NCBI RefSeq assembly: GCF_002099425.1 | Contig: NW_018343990.1 | Location: 1,488,001-1,552,000 of the forward strand | Reading direction: 5' to 3' | From: Phascolarctos cinereus | Lineage: Eukaryota > Chordata > Mammalia > Diprotodontia > Phascolarctidae | Length of the DNA stretch: 64,000 nt | Shown here: piece by piece, positions 31,375 through 42,024 of the stretch | Numbering within the stretch: the stretch's first letter is position 1 | Layout of the letters: the number at the start of each line of letters is the position of its first letter | The notes under the pieces: model-generated | What the model was told of the DNA's origin: nothing | Databases searched by the model: none | Seen by the model: the letters and a program-made list of their open reading frames with translations, nothing else | Made by a program: the position numbers and the translations under genes

Positions 31375-31578
31375 ATTTGTGGCTACAAGGCATAGTACAT
31401 ACATTTTCACATTTGAGCCTTACAACTTGGGAAATGTAAGGATTCTTTTCTCTACAGAGGAGAAAATAGACCCTGAAAGGGGGTGATTTGACCATAATTA
31501 GTAAATGTTGGAGCCCAGATCTGAACCAGAGTTTCCTGACTCTAAATCTACTATCCTTTCCATAATACCATAGTACCT
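31375..31578 (-). mobile_element. MIR SINE
   Basis: AAGGATTCTTTTCTCTACAG, AGGAGAAAATAGACCCTGAA, GATCTGAACCAGAGTTTCCT. Confidence 0.6.
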
Positions 31579-31680
31579 TTTCATAGGAGAAAGGTAATTG
31601 CCCTGTTTTTTAATTTATTAGTACATTATAATTTAAATCTGTTGCATTCAAGTGAGAGTCCCAAAGTTTTTTTTAAATTT

Positions 31681-31713
31681 CATACACACGCACACACACA
31701 CACACACACACAC
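31681..31713. repeat. (CA)n microsatellite
   Basis: About 15 CA units with a CACACG interruption at the start. Confidence 0.95.
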
Positions 31714-32017
31714 ACCCATCCATTCCTTTTCTCCCTTGCAATCCTGTGATGTAGAAAGTGAGCACTTCAGTCTACCGATTAGAAAGGGGAAAAAAACAAA
31801 CAAAGCAACCACAAAGAAAACCAATGTACCATAACTGACTATTTCTCAGAGCACTTCCTTTTTTTTCTGATCTATTATGTGGCCATACAAAGCTCCCTAA
31901 GTTTTCTATATTTGCTTATGGCACATGGAACACACCTTGAAGTCTTGAGCAATGGAAACCAGAAAGACATAGTAATCCAAGTGGATTCCCTATTTAAGCA
32001 AACATGACACGTAAAAA
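31714..32017. other. unassigned intergenic DNA
   Basis: No family or frame recognised. Confidence 0.4.
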
Positions 32018-32274
32018 GGGCAGCTAGGTGGCAAAATAGATAGAACACTAGGTCTAGAGTCAGGTAGACTCAACTTCCTGAGTAGAAATTTGACCTCAGA
32101 CAATTACTAGCTGTGTAACCCTGGGCAAGTCACTTAACTCTGTTAGCTTCAGTTTCTTCATCTGTAAAATGAGGTGGAGAAGGAAATAGCAAACCATTCC
32201 AGTGTCTTTGCTAATAAAACCCCAAATGGGGTCATGAAGAATCAGACATGATTGAAAACAGTTGAACAACAAAT
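32018..32274 (+). mobile_element. Mar-1 CORE-SINE with 9-bp TSD
   Basis: GGGCAGCTAGGTGGCAAAAT, AGAAATTTGACCTCAGACAA, CTGTGTAACCCTGGGCAAGT, GAGGTGGAGAAGGAAATAGC, GGGGTCATGAAGAATCAGAC. Flanked by ACGTAAAAA (32009-32017) and ACATAAAAA (32275-32283). Confidence 0.92.
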
Positions 32275-32447
32275 ACATAAAAATGGATTGATGATCAAGT
32301 AAACTGAGTAGTTTTTCACTGTACAAAAGGATTCTTCACTTTAGAAGAAGGGTTCACTTGTTGAGTTCTCCTGTGCCTTAATTTACAGCACAAAAATTTA
32401 GTTTCTTTATGATTTTACAGTAAAATATAACTGCAATGACAAAAATC

Positions 32448-32510
32448 AGCCAATCAAATAGCATTTATTAAGAGCTGACTATGTGTTATAATAGTCAGCA
32501 GGGAGTACAG
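32448..32510 (-). mobile_element. L2/MIR 3' fragment
   Basis: CAATCAAATAGCATTTATTA then AGAGCTGACTATGTG. Confidence 0.5.
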
Positions 32511-32679
32511 TAGTGACTCTCAACCCAGATTTTTGGAAGCTGAGATTTTTGTGGAAATGAGCCTAAGAAGAACATCCCCCTCTGTCTCTTTCTATCTCTT
32601 TTTTTTCCCTTCGAATAGACAAGAATATATCTCAATCTTTCTTGCATCTCTGGATGGACAAGAATAGATTTAAATCTTT

Positions 32680-32885
32680 CTTAGTATGGTATAATGGAGA
32701 AATTACTTGGATTTGGAGTAAAAGAATCTGGTTTTCAATCCTTGTTCTGTGACTTACTCCTCATATGACCTTGAACATGTCCTTTAACCTCTCTGAAGCC
32801 TTGTTTCCTAATTTGCAAAATGAGAGATTTGGGCTAGATCACTGCTGAGGTTCTTTCCAGATCTCAATCTATGGTCCTATGACAT
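32680..32885 (+). mobile_element. MIR3-type SINE, full length
   Basis: AGTATGGTATAATGGAGAAA, GTGACTTACTCCTCATATGA, TTTGCAAAATGAGAGATTTG, GGTTCTTTCCAGATCTCAAT. Confidence 0.75.
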
Positions 32886-33164
32886 GTTGACGTTCCTCTC
32901 TTGAAAGAGCCCTATTGAAAACATGGCAGGTTGGACCTGGGGTCATAGTTCCAACATCAAATCAAATAAAGAATTAACATAATTGCTTGCTTCATCATTC
33001 AGATATTCCCCACCCTGCAGTAGTCCCTTCTTACTGCTAAATAATGCAAGTAGAAATAGATTTTATGTTTAAATCATCCAGATGATTATTTAAGAACTTT
33101 GATTCAATTTGACTAGGAAATTCTTGGAAATTCCCTTCCTTTTCCTTTCTTTTAGAGTAGAGAG

Positions 33165-33402
33165 CTACAGCATGAAGAGTAGGCATCAGAAGACTATTGG
33201 GTTCTATTTTTGGCTCTACAACATACTCCCTATGTGATTACTAAGCAAGTCATTAAACTTCCCTGAACCTCAATTTCCTCATTTGTGAAATATACATAAT
33301 AAAACCTACCCTGCCAGCTTCACATGGCTTTGGTGAGGATCACTAATAATGTATTTGCCATGTAAACTATAAAGTGCTATACGAATGTCAGCCATTTTTA
33401 AA
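33165..33402 (+). mobile_element. MIR SINE, full length
   Basis: GCTACAGCATGAAGAGTAGG, CAATTTCCTCATTTGTGAAA, TAAAGTGCTATACGAATGTC. Confidence 0.75.
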
Positions 33403-33404
33403 AT

Positions 33405-34813
33405 CCCTTTTGCTTATCCCATTGCTTCACCAAAAGTGTCATATATTCACGACCACCTCCAGTGATGAGCAAAATCTGCTTCTTTCGCTAACTATGCCTA
33501 TTAATCTTCACACAGAAGTGAGTAACATTAAAACAGAGATTAAAATAATGATGGTACTAATAAACTACTGGCAATAACACAAGGCTTGGTTATATTCAGT
33601 TCTCAGTCAGGACAGCTTGAGCAAGAGGCTGGTGTGCAGGTTGGGAAATGTGCTTGATGGGCTAGTAATAAAGAATGTGGAATTTTTTATTTATTTTGCC
33701 ATCTGTGTATCACAATCCTTCTCAACTGTTGTGCTATGGCAACCTTCCCATTAGGCTGCCTGCATTCCAGAAACTGAGAGAGAGCGTGGTCTTGGCCAGG
33801 GGAAATGGGATAAGGTCCACCACCACTGTGCTGGGGGCTAACTCCCACCCATTGGCACTGTATGTACTACCCATGAGCTAGATAGACATAGAAACTGAGT
33901 ATTTCCCTTCTTCCTTCTCTTCCTCCACCTTCTTTGAATGTATTTCCAATTTGTTCCTCTTTATATCTGTTTCTCCCTTACTTACAGAGGCGGTTCTACT
34001 CACCACATCTGCTTTCTTCCCTACCCCAAAATTATACCAGTAAACAGAGCAGGTATCCCTTCACCATTCACTGTATTCTAAAGCTGCTGTGGCAAATACA
34101 TACATGTAACATGGGAAGAAAATGCCAGAAAATCCCTGTTGTATGTTATCAACCATCATAGCAGATAATACTATGTATAGATAGAGAGATATACATATAT
34201 GTGTATGTATGTGTAAAGAAGATGATAGAGTTAAAGGCTGAGGTTTACCTATTTGCCAGGATGGTCAAAACAGATTGAGGCACAGATGAAATGAGTCAAA
34301 TCACAGGCAGATTTGCTCTAAGTTTGGTGAATATGGCTTTTTGTTCATGATCTGTCACCTATAAGCATTCCCAATTGTTGAAGGTCATGCTGTAAAACAC
34401 TCAGTCTAAATGGAAACTCGATTCCCTTCACAAACTTCCTCTTCTTTACCTTGCCAGGTTGATTAGCATCTTCATTCACATTCATTGTTCAGCCTCACTC
34501 TAGTAACTCTCCGTATTCCTGCCCTGTTCTATTATTATCCTTTTGGCAAGGAAGTACCCCAAATTTCTTTCTCATCTACAACTTCAGTTAATGGCGTCTG
34601 AATCTCTCACCTTACCAAGAACAATGTCATCACATAGATGTCAGTTTCTCCTCTAATTGCATCAGGGAGTGTAATCGGCAGATTCTACCGTTACACATGG
34701 GAACAGTAGTAGAATAGAAGGTTTAATAGAGGATTTGTTTTCAGATTCAGGATTTTGCTTCTCTCTAGATACCTCATTTTTTCCTGATGCCAAAAGGACT
34801 TTGTCCTTGAAAA

Positions 34814-34852
<39 letters not shown>

Positions 34853-35175
34853 ACACATGTGTATATATAGTGTATATGTGTGTGTGCATATGCATATACA
34901 TATATATTATTTATATTATATCACATCAAGTCATACTATGGCATATTATGTTATATATTAGGGATATCCAAAGTCAGAAGAAATCATAGCTAAGTAGGAC
35001 AGCTTTGAAAGTTATGTATTGAATTTATTATATACTTAAAAAGGAAAGCAAACTCTACATAGTAAAGATTAGTCTTATGACAAGCCCTTCCTTCTGTTCT
35101 ACAGTATATATGGAAATGCTCATTTTATCTAGTGTTTGTCAAGGTCAGAATAAAAAAATTACAGATTCTCTTTTA
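33405..35175. other. unassigned stretch, no recognised interspersed repeat
   Basis: 1.8 kb with only a TG run (34815-34850), a TATG patch near 34180-34215 and AT-rich DNA to 34930. Three 67-75 codon frames between 33374 and 34161 have no motif. Confidence 0.4.
34815..34850. repeat. (TG)n microsatellite
   Basis: About 18 TG units, followed by an ACACAC/TATG purine-pyrimidine tract to about 34930. Confidence 0.95.
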
Positions 35176-35188
35176 AAAAGCTGAAATC

Positions 35189-35361
35189 GGGGCTGCTAAG
35201 TGGAGTAGTGGATAGAGCTCTGGCCTTGGAGTCAAGAGCACCTGAGTTCAAATCCAGCCTCAGACGCAATAACACTCACTAGCTGGGTGACCCTGGGCAA
35301 GTCACTTAACCCCAATCGCCTCACCAAAAAATAAATAAACAAATAAATAAATAAATAAATG
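35189..35361 (+). mobile_element. short tRNA-headed poly(A) SINE, 13-bp TSD
   Basis: GGGGCTGCTAAGTGGAGTAG, GGAGTCAAGAGCACCTGAGT, GCTGGGTGACCCTGGGCAAG, ATCGCCTCACC then an (AAAT)n tail. Duplication AAAAGCTGAAATC at 35176-35188 and 35362-35374, perfect. Confidence 0.94.
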
Positions 35362-35374
35362 AAAAGCTGAAATC

Positions 35375-35784
35375 AAAGGAAAGAACTAGAAAAGGGGGGC
35401 CTGGGGGCCCATCACCCTTCACAGGAACTGACTTGCACTTAGGGTAAGCTGCCACCATGTGTCAGTTGTGCCTCACCTTTGCAAGCAGGATATAAAGAAA
35501 AGCCTTCTGCAATAAGTATGCTTTCAATGAGATGGAGAAAAGCACTCACTTTTTTTTTCATACCAAAAATAGAACTCTGTTTTAAGAGTTTTCAATCTTA
35601 GTAAGACATGAATAGTACAATAACACTATTTCATAATATAAAAAAATTGGCGTAACATCAACAACTCAACTTTTGAAAAGAAAACAAATACCTAAATTCA
35701 ATTTGTCATCTTTTCTGCTAATCTTTGGCTTGATTTTCCCCCCACTGATTTTGATTAGAATTTCTATCCTGTCTTAGAGTTGAT
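35375..35784. other. unassigned intergenic DNA
   Basis: No family or frame recognised. Confidence 0.4.
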
Positions 35785-36010
35785 ATCAGATGCCAACTAG
35801 TCCAACCACTACTTGAATCCTGAAATCTCTCTAAAGTATACAGCTTCCTTTTAAATCATAGCAGTTATAGGGAATATCCTGCAGCTTCCCATTCCATTTG
35901 TGAACTCTAATTGTTAAGAAATCCTTCACTTTTTTGAATTTCTATCTGCTTTTCCTTGATGACAACTTATTTGTTCCTTTGAAGCTCATCTTCCTCTTAA
36001 TTCAGAGTTT
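35785..36010 (-). mobile_element. L3 (CR1) ORF2 C-terminus fragment
   Basis: CCAACTAGTCCAACCACTAC, CAGCTTCCCATTCCATTTGT, GAACTCTAATTGTTAAGAAA: reverse of the L3 C-terminal and 3' region. Confidence 0.75.
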
Positions 36011-36273
36011 AAAAAAACCTTCCTGGAAGGTGTATACAAGTGCAGGAGTTCAACACTTCAGGCCACCTGGGCAAAAGCACTTGTTTGTTGCTTTTCTGCT
36101 CAATTATCAGATTCTGTTCAGTGAGAAAGTATCATGCTCTGATTTATTTTACCACCTTCCCGACTTGGCTCTTGCTTCTTCCCAATACATGACAGAAGTC
36201 AGAAGATCATAAAGTCACCTGAGTGTACAACCAAGAATGAAATCAATTCAGCTGGACAAGAATGTATTAAGAA

Positions 36274-36414
36274 GGGGCAGCTAGGTGGTGCAGTGGATAG
36301 AGCACCGGTTCTGGATTCAAGAGGACCTGAGTTCAAATCTGGTCTCAGACACATAACACTTATTAGCTGTGTGACCCTGGGCAAGTCACTTAACCCCATT
36401 GCCTAGCCAAAAAA
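36274..36414 (+). mobile_element. short tRNA-headed poly(A) SINE, 13-bp TSD
   Basis: GGGGCAGCTAGGTGGTGCAG, GAGGACCTGAGTTCAAATCT, ATTAGCTGTGTGACCCTGGG, CCCATTGCCTAGCC then A tail. Perfect duplication AATGTATTAAGAA at 36261-36273 and 36415-36427. Little decayed, so comparatively young. Confidence 0.96.
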
Positions 36415-36427
36415 AATGTATTAAGAA

Positions 36428-36764
36428 TTTCAAATGCTGGAGCTACAAAGACAAAAATTAAAACAGGTTCTACCCTCATGAAGGTGATATTTTTCTGTGA
36501 ATAAAGTTCCCCAATCTCAAGGTGCTCTGTTTCTCTTTGGAAGGGGCATGAAATATCATCAACTTTTTACCTTCTACTTCTAGAGTTTTATAAACTGAAA
36601 TTTAAATGTAATCATTCAGCTGAACACCAGCTCTAACTAACCGGATTCAAATTAAACTTGTTTTCAGGACAGATTTGGGCAGAACCAATTCCTAAAAATC
36701 CTTTTACACAATTACATGTAGAGCAATGTAAAACAGAAGATTTATTAGATTTCCCATGTTGTTT
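36428..36764. other. unassigned intergenic DNA
   Basis: No family or frame recognised. Confidence 0.4.
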
Positions 36765-36905
36765 AATTCAGTAATAGTTCAACTAACTTTATTTTGTGCT
36801 TACCATATACAAGGCTCTTTGCTAGGCACTGAGGATATAAAAGTATCCCACATACACATATACAGTCCCTAACCTCAAGGAGCTTATACTTTAACATTGA
36901 GGCTA
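36765..36905 (-). mobile_element. L2 3' end
   Basis: AACTAACTTTATTTTGTGCT, GCTCTTTGCTAGGCACTGAG, CCTCAAGGAGCTTATACTTT. Confidence 0.75.
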
Positions 36906-37596
36906 GTACATATTTCTAAATAAGTATACAGTTATTAAACATTTATTAAGCACCTACTATGTGCCAGGTACTATGCTAAGCATTGGAGATACAAATGTGA
37001 AAAAAAAACTCTCCTGCCTTCAAAAAGAATGCCTTCAATGTGGTGGGGGAGGACAACACACAAAAAGGAAGCTAAAAAGCAGAGGGCATGCAGAAGAAGG
37101 AACCTGATGCAGGAGCCTGGTGGAAAAGGCAGAGAGATCACCAAGTGGTACAACTGAGCTCCTCCCTTCAGTGGAGGTTTAGGCACTCATGGTTACATGC
37201 CCCAATCAGAGGGGCAGAGGATAGTGACAATGGAAGTACCAAGGCTGATGAGATCTTGCAGGCTGATATGGTTTTGCCAATAAGGACCTTCATGGGGCAT
37301 GGTGGAAAAGTCAGAGAGGTCCCAGAGAGGGTAGCCAAGTGAGAAAGAAGGAGCAAAGGAAGTGTGTAGATAGAATGTTAGGAGAAATATGAAATGGAAA
37401 GATCCTTTTCAATGGGGGAAATCAGGGAGGGCTTCAAGGAGTCAGTCATTCTTGAGAGGAGCCCTGAGGAAGAGAAACTCAATAGGCACTTAAGGGGGAG
37501 GCATGCATTGCAGAAATGGGAGATTGCCTTTGCAAATGCACAGATGAGAGAAGGCAAGATGACACTGAGGAGCAGTAGTTTCATGGCAGGCAGGTA
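36906..37596 (-). mobile_element. L2-family LINE or L2-tailed element
   Basis: 3' end CATTTATTAAGCACCTACTA, TGCCAGGTACTATGCTAAGC, then AGGACAACACACAAAAAGGA and AAGCTAAAAAGC, a body also seen at 45288-45640; from 37430 the internal L2 phrases AGGGCTTCAAGGAGTCAGTC and CTCAATAGGCACTTAAGGG appear. Confidence 0.65.
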
Positions 37597-38151
37597 GTCA
37601 ACCAATAAGCATTTATTAAGGTCCTACTATGTGCCTGTATCTGTCCCAAGCAAACAAAGCACTCTGTATTTTATCCAAGATGTGATAGGGAACCATTCAG
37701 CCAAAAAGGATGTACTAAGCATCTGCCATGTGCCAGGTACTGTGCTAAGTACTGGGGATACAGAAAAAGGCGCAAAACAATCCCTGTTCTCAAGGAGCTC
37801 ACAGTCTAATGGAAAAGACAACTTGCAAATGATTATCTACAAATAAGATACATACAAGATAAATTGGAGATAATAAACAGGGAAAGCACTAGCATTAAGG
37901 AAAATCAGGAAAAGCTTCTCATAGAAAGTGGGATTTTTTAGCTAACACTTGAAGGAAGCCAAGGAGGGCAGGAGAGAGATAAGAAGAGAGAATTTCAGAC
38001 ATAAGAAACTGGGTTGTTGTTTTTTTTAGCAAGTGTGTGTGACATAGCGGGACTTGTGTTTTGGGAATATTACTTTAGTCAGCTGTGTGAAAATAAATAA
38101 TTTAATTTAATTTTTTAAAGTTACTGTGGAGGATGGATTGAAGACGGAAAA
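37597..38151 (-). mobile_element. L2 LINE fragments, one inserted in another
   Basis: 37597-37690 is an L2 3' end plus TTTTATCCAAGATGTGATAG; a second L2 3' end starts inside it at about 37697 (TACTAAGCATCTGCCATGTG, CAAGGAGCTCACAGTCTAAT) and runs on through GGGATTTTTTAGCTAACACT to GAGGATGGATTGAAGACGG near 38150. Confidence 0.8.
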
Positions 38152-38500
38152 TTATTTACCCTTCATTCTCAAAGAGGACCAATGACATAATAAGGATGAT
38201 GCTTTGACTTACAAGTGAGATGGATATAAGTAAGGCAGGACTGTGCAAAGTCATAAGTCCCACTCTCTCCTCAGAGTCGTCAGAGTCCAGTGGTAAGACA
38301 CAGGTCAGGATGACTGGTGATGACCCAGGATGCAGTGGGAGACCTTGGCCTTTTTAAGCTAAGGTCTTTCCCAGGTCTCAATCTGTCTGAGGCAACACCC
38401 ATTCAGTGATTTAAGGCTGGTAAGAACTGAGACAAAAGATGGCCAAGTTTGCCTTCACAAAAGAATCAATTGGTGTGGGGAAGACTCTCAGAGATTCTCA
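38152..38500 (-). mobile_element. CORE-SINE with ACAAACAACAAC-type tail, inserted in L2
   Basis: CATTCTCAAAGAGGACCAAT, ACTTACAAGTGAGATGGATA, GCAGGACTGTGCAAAGTCAT, GAGTCCAGTGGTAAGACACA, GGTCTCAATCTGTCTGAGGC. It interrupts L2 between 38151 and 38505, since L2 sequence continues on both sides. The CORE and head part beyond 38390 is hard to follow. Confidence 0.6.
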
Positions 38501-38504
38501 GAGA

Positions 38505-38882
38505 AGAGACTTGAAAAAGAAAGATCACTTAGAAAGATTACAAGTTTGTTGTAATAGTTTAGAAGACGGATGATGAGTAACAACTAGGGAGATCATTCTA
38601 TGTCCATAGAGAGGTGAATGGAGGAGAAACTGAGGAGGTAGAATATAGAAGACTTGGCAACTGATTGTATATAAAGGGTGAGTAAAAGTGATAATTTCGG
38701 AATAACTCTGAGGTGACAAACATGGTGGTACCCTTGGCAGAAATAGAGAATTTCAAAAGAGACATAGCTTGGAGAAGAAAAGATGGTGAGTTTCTGTTTT
38801 GGACATGTTGAGTTTGAGATGCCTGTAACAAAACCAATGAGAATGACAGGGAGTGAGGACAGAAACAGAATTATGACCAAAC
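38505..38882 (-). mobile_element. L2 LINE, continuation of the copy at 38010-38151
   Basis: GTTGTAATAGTTTAGAAGAC, GGTGGTACCCTTGGC and TTCTGTTTTGGACATGTTGA, then GTTTGAGATGCCTG. On the minus strand this corresponds to the VQNR..LTIFSSP region of L2 RT. Confidence 0.8.
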
Positions 38883-38884
38883 CA

Positions 38885-39015
38885 TTTGTCAGTTAACAAG
38901 CATTTACTGAGCACCTCCTATGTTCCAGGTGCTCTACTAAGCTTGGGGGATACGTAGAAAGACAGAAAGTCCCCGCTCTCAAAGAACTCACTTTCTAATG
39001 AGGAAAACATCATAA
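38885..39015 (-). mobile_element. L2 3' end
   Basis: GCATTTACTGAGCACCTCCT, ATGTTCCAGGTGCTCTACTA, CTCTCAAAGAACTCACTTTC. Confidence 0.8.
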
Positions 39016-39694
39016 AAGTAATTGTCTACATGCAGATACGTACATTTTATCTAATCGAAAGCTTTAGGCTTATTTCTTCTTTCTCAAAAGAGGCTAAGGT
39101 CTGAGATCCTGGTAGTTCATTTTACCCACATTAAGATTTGCAATCAAGTGGTTAAAACAAGAATATAATTGAATTCATCCTCTCCACAATTCTCCTGCGA
39201 GAATGATTATTTGGCTCAGAGCAGGGCCAGCTCTCACAAACTGTAAGGTTGGAAAGGATCTAAAAAACTAATTCACAATAAGGTGTTAATGATTGATAGT
39301 GTGTTGTACCTGCCAAAGGCATTTGCATTTTATTCTGGGAAAATTCCCTAATTCAAGTGAATGCCTTTTCAAAATCACCTTTTCTCTTTAAGAAGAAAAT
39401 CTGTATTGCTTTCTTTTGGTTTTATATCACCCTCACATCCAAATAGATTTCTGACTCACTCCCTGTTCCCTAGAACCATTCTTCATTATCAAGAAGAAAA
39501 AAAGGGGGAAAAAAAGCACTGAGATGGGGAGGAGAAGAAGTTCAGCAAAAGCAACCAATACATCAACTGAGTCTTGAAAGTAAATACGTTTCACACCCTT
39601 GGTCCCCTACCTCTGCAAGGAAGGGTAGGAGATGCATTTTCTCCTCTCTTTTTTTGGGGGGGAGGGTCAAGGTTGATCATTGTAATTACAACAT
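39016..39694. other. unassigned intergenic DNA
   Basis: A possible L3 tail trace near 39237-39290; otherwise nothing recognised. Confidence 0.4.
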
Positions 39695-39707
39695 TTGATT
39701 TCCTTTT

Positions 39708-39877
39708 TTTGTTTTTTTGGGGGTTGTTTTTGTTTGTTTTTGGCTAGGCAATGGGGTTAAGTGACTTGTTCAGGGTCACACAGCTAGTGAGTATTATGTG
39801 TCAGAGGCTGGATTTGAACTCAGGTCCTCCTGACTCCAGAACCGGTGCTCTATCCACTGCACCACCTAGCTGCCCCA
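39708..39877 (-). mobile_element. short tRNA-headed poly(A) SINE, 13-bp TSD
   Basis: T/G-rich tail in reverse, GGCTAGGCAATGGGGTTAAG, CAGGGTCACACAGCTAGTGA, GAACTCAGGTCCTCCTGACT, CACTGCACCACCTAGCTGCC. Perfect duplication TTGATTTCCTTTT at 39695-39707 and 39878-39890. Confidence 0.94.
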
Positions 39878-39890
39878 TTGATTTCCTTTT

Positions 39891-40934
39891 AAGTTGTTCT
39901 TTCCATTTACATTGTTCTATTTATTGTATAGATTGCTTTCCTGATTCTGTTTATTGCACTTTGCATCCGTTTATATATGTCTTCCCAAGTCTCTCTGAAG
40001 TATATGCATCAAGTACACACAATCATTTCTAACAACACAGTAATATTCCAGGAGAATGGTATTTCAGTGGTAGAATTCCAAGCATCAGTGACCATCTGGG
40101 AAGTGAAATCTACTTGGACATGCATGGTAATTTTCCGTTTTATCCCAAATCATACTGCATAGACCATTTCTTCCCCCACTTACATGTAAACTCAGCCTTC
40201 ACCGGAGGTTTTCAACTTCTAGGGTTTTTTAAGGGTAGCTTCTCTGCAAGATTAAAGCCTCAAGTATCCCTTTCCTATGTGATCTTTGTAGGTACTACAA
40301 AGGGCTAATTTGAAACAGAGATACCACATCACTGGAAAAATGAATTCCTGACCATCTTCTCCCACATGACCCTGGCTGTCACTGAACAGAAACTGGGCCA
40401 GGACCAAGAGCTATCGAGCTTATTGTCATCAGATCAGATAAGTCTATCGTGACTGTGGTTGGGAACACAGTGATACCAAATGCACTCTTTGTGTGTCACC
40501 TCACAAAGGATCCCAGGCACTTTGCAACAGAACAGATGGATGAAAAGATACATCTGTGTGGCCGTGATGAAGGAGGAGGAGGAGGGAGGGAGGGAGGGAG
40601 GGAAGGAGGAAGTGCCTGGTCTTGATTAACAGCCACTGGAGCCTCCTTGGAAACGAAACCCAGTCAGGGCTTTGAAAACATAGCCCTTGGTGACTGAAGG
40701 CACATGGGCTTTATGTGGTCACCATGAATACAGGGTAGAAAACATTAAGAAAAATAGCATTCTAAGTGACTCTGGCAAGAATGAAAATGAAAGAGTAAGG
40801 TGTGAGCAGAGTCAGGGCACTAAGCCACTAAGCCCCCCTGTAGTTTGAGGAGAAATAGGGATACTTTGAAGGGCCAGGGGAACTGAAGAGAAATGTAAGA
40901 TTAGGCCCCACCTATGGCACATTGCAGCAAAAAA
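39891..40934. other. unassigned stretch
   Basis: About 1 kb without recognised interspersed repeats except a GGGA run (40568-40612). 40310-40560 is relatively GC-rich. No gene motif seen. Confidence 0.4.
40568..40612. repeat. (GGA/GGGA)n purine run
   Basis: GGAGGAGGAGGGAGGGAGGG then GAGGGAAGGAGG; polypurine simple repeat. Confidence 0.95.
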
Positions 40935-41050
40935 AAAAAAAGAGCATTGGACTGGCAACTGAGAGATGTGGGTTTTAGTCCTGCTTTGGCAACTAGTCTT
41001 GAGACATTGAGCTTCTTGCTTTATTCTTCCAGACTTTGGTTCACTTACCT
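40935..41050 (+). mobile_element. MIR fragment
   Basis: GAGCATTGGACTGGCAACTG, GTGGGTTTTAGTCCTGCTTT. Confidence 0.65.
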
Positions 41051-41051
41051 A

Positions 41052-41258
41052 TCAAAGGTGTTGTGGGGCTGAGGGGGCTACCTGCAGTCATCCTGATCTA
41101 TACCTTGCCACTGGACCCAGATGGAGGAGAAAGTGAGGCCAGTGACTTTGCACAGCCCTCCCTCACTTAAATCCAATTGATTTGCAAATCATGGAATCAC
41201 CTCCCTGATGTCATGGTCCTCTTGGAGAATGAAGGACAAACAACAGTAACACATAAGG
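41052..41258 (+). mobile_element. CORE-SINE 3' part with ACAAACAACA tail
   Basis: CACTGGACCCAGATGGAGGA, GTGACTTTGCACAGCCCTCC, TTAAATCCAATTGATTTGCA, CCTCTTGGAGAATGAAGGAC, ACAAACAACAGTAAC. Confidence 0.75.
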
Positions 41259-41294
41259 CTGGAATTTAATAAAAGACAGAAAAGTGTTCTGCGG

Positions 41295-41456
41295 TATAGG
41301 AGAAACAGAAATTACTCCAGAGTTAGAGGTCCTAGGTTCAAATTTCCACTCTGCTACTTACTACTTATGTGTCCTCACTTAACGTGGACCTCCACTCTGA
41401 GAAGACTGAACTAAATTGCCTCTAAGGTCTCTTCTAGCTTTAAATCCAGGATCTTT
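41295..41456 (+). mobile_element. MIR3-type SINE
   Basis: CTAGGTTCAAATTTCCACTC, AAATTGCCTCTAAGGTCTCT, CTAGCTTTAAATCCAGGATC. Confidence 0.7.
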
Positions 41457-41568
41457 TGAACTTGGGCAAGTCACATGTCTACCCTGGGCCTCAGTTTCCT
41501 CATATGTAAAATGAAGAAGTTGGACTAGATTGCCTTTGGGGCCCATTTCAGCTCAAGAACTATGATCC
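41457..41568 (+). mobile_element. MIR3-type SINE 3' part
   Basis: GGGCCTCAGTTTCCTCATAT, GTTGGACTAGATTGCCTTTG, CTCAAGAACTATGATCC. Confidence 0.75.
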
Positions 41569-41575
41569 AGTAAGC

Positions 41576-42024
41576 CATAAGTGTCAAATACATGACCCTT
41601 ATCCAAGTCAGTCCAAACAAGACTTAAATTTATTTCCTGTCTGATATTAATAGGGCAGGTAGGTGGTGCAGTGGACATAGGTCCGCAGTCAGAAAGACCT
41701 GAGTTCAGATCCAAACAGACACTTACTGGTTGTGTGACCCTGCCTGGGCAAATCACTTAGCCCTGTTTGCCTCAGTTTCCTCATCTGTAAAATAAGCCGG
41801 AGAAGGAAATGGCAAACCACTCCAGCATCTCTGCCGAGGAAAACCCAAATGGAGTCATGAAGAGTTAGAAACTACTGAACAACAAAACAACCTGATTTTA
41901 ATGTGTTGATATTTATGGAAAAAGAAATATACGAATATGTGTGGTTTTCTAAATCAATATGCAGCCTGCAGGGATCCTTGTGTAGTTTAGGGGTCCCCAT
42001 TACTATCTACATTTGACACTACTG
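41576..42024. mobile_element. hAT-like element (family B), split by a Mar-1
   Basis: Termini CATAAGTGTCAAATACA and ACATTTGACACTACTG are inverted repeats; worn 8-bp duplication CAGTAAGC and CTAAAAGC (5 of 8). Body TCTAAATCAATATGCAGCCT and GCAGGGATCCTTGTGTAGTT matches 16822-17031. Confidence 0.7.
41652..41891 (+). mobile_element. Mar-1 CORE-SINE with 11-bp TSD
   Basis: AGGGCAGGTAGGTGGTGCAG, GTTGTGTGACCCTGCCTGGG, TAAGCCGGAGAAGGAAATGG, GAGTCATGAAGAGTTAGAAA. Flanked by CTGATATTAAT (41641-41651) and CTGATTTTAAT (41892-41902). Confidence 0.93.

Noticed and set aside
34662-34989. Frames on both strands with Val-Cys or Thr-His runs
   Set aside because: They are produced by the TG microsatellite. The same applies at 11333-11542, 46455-46681, 47616-47897, 51726-52072 and 59316-59763.
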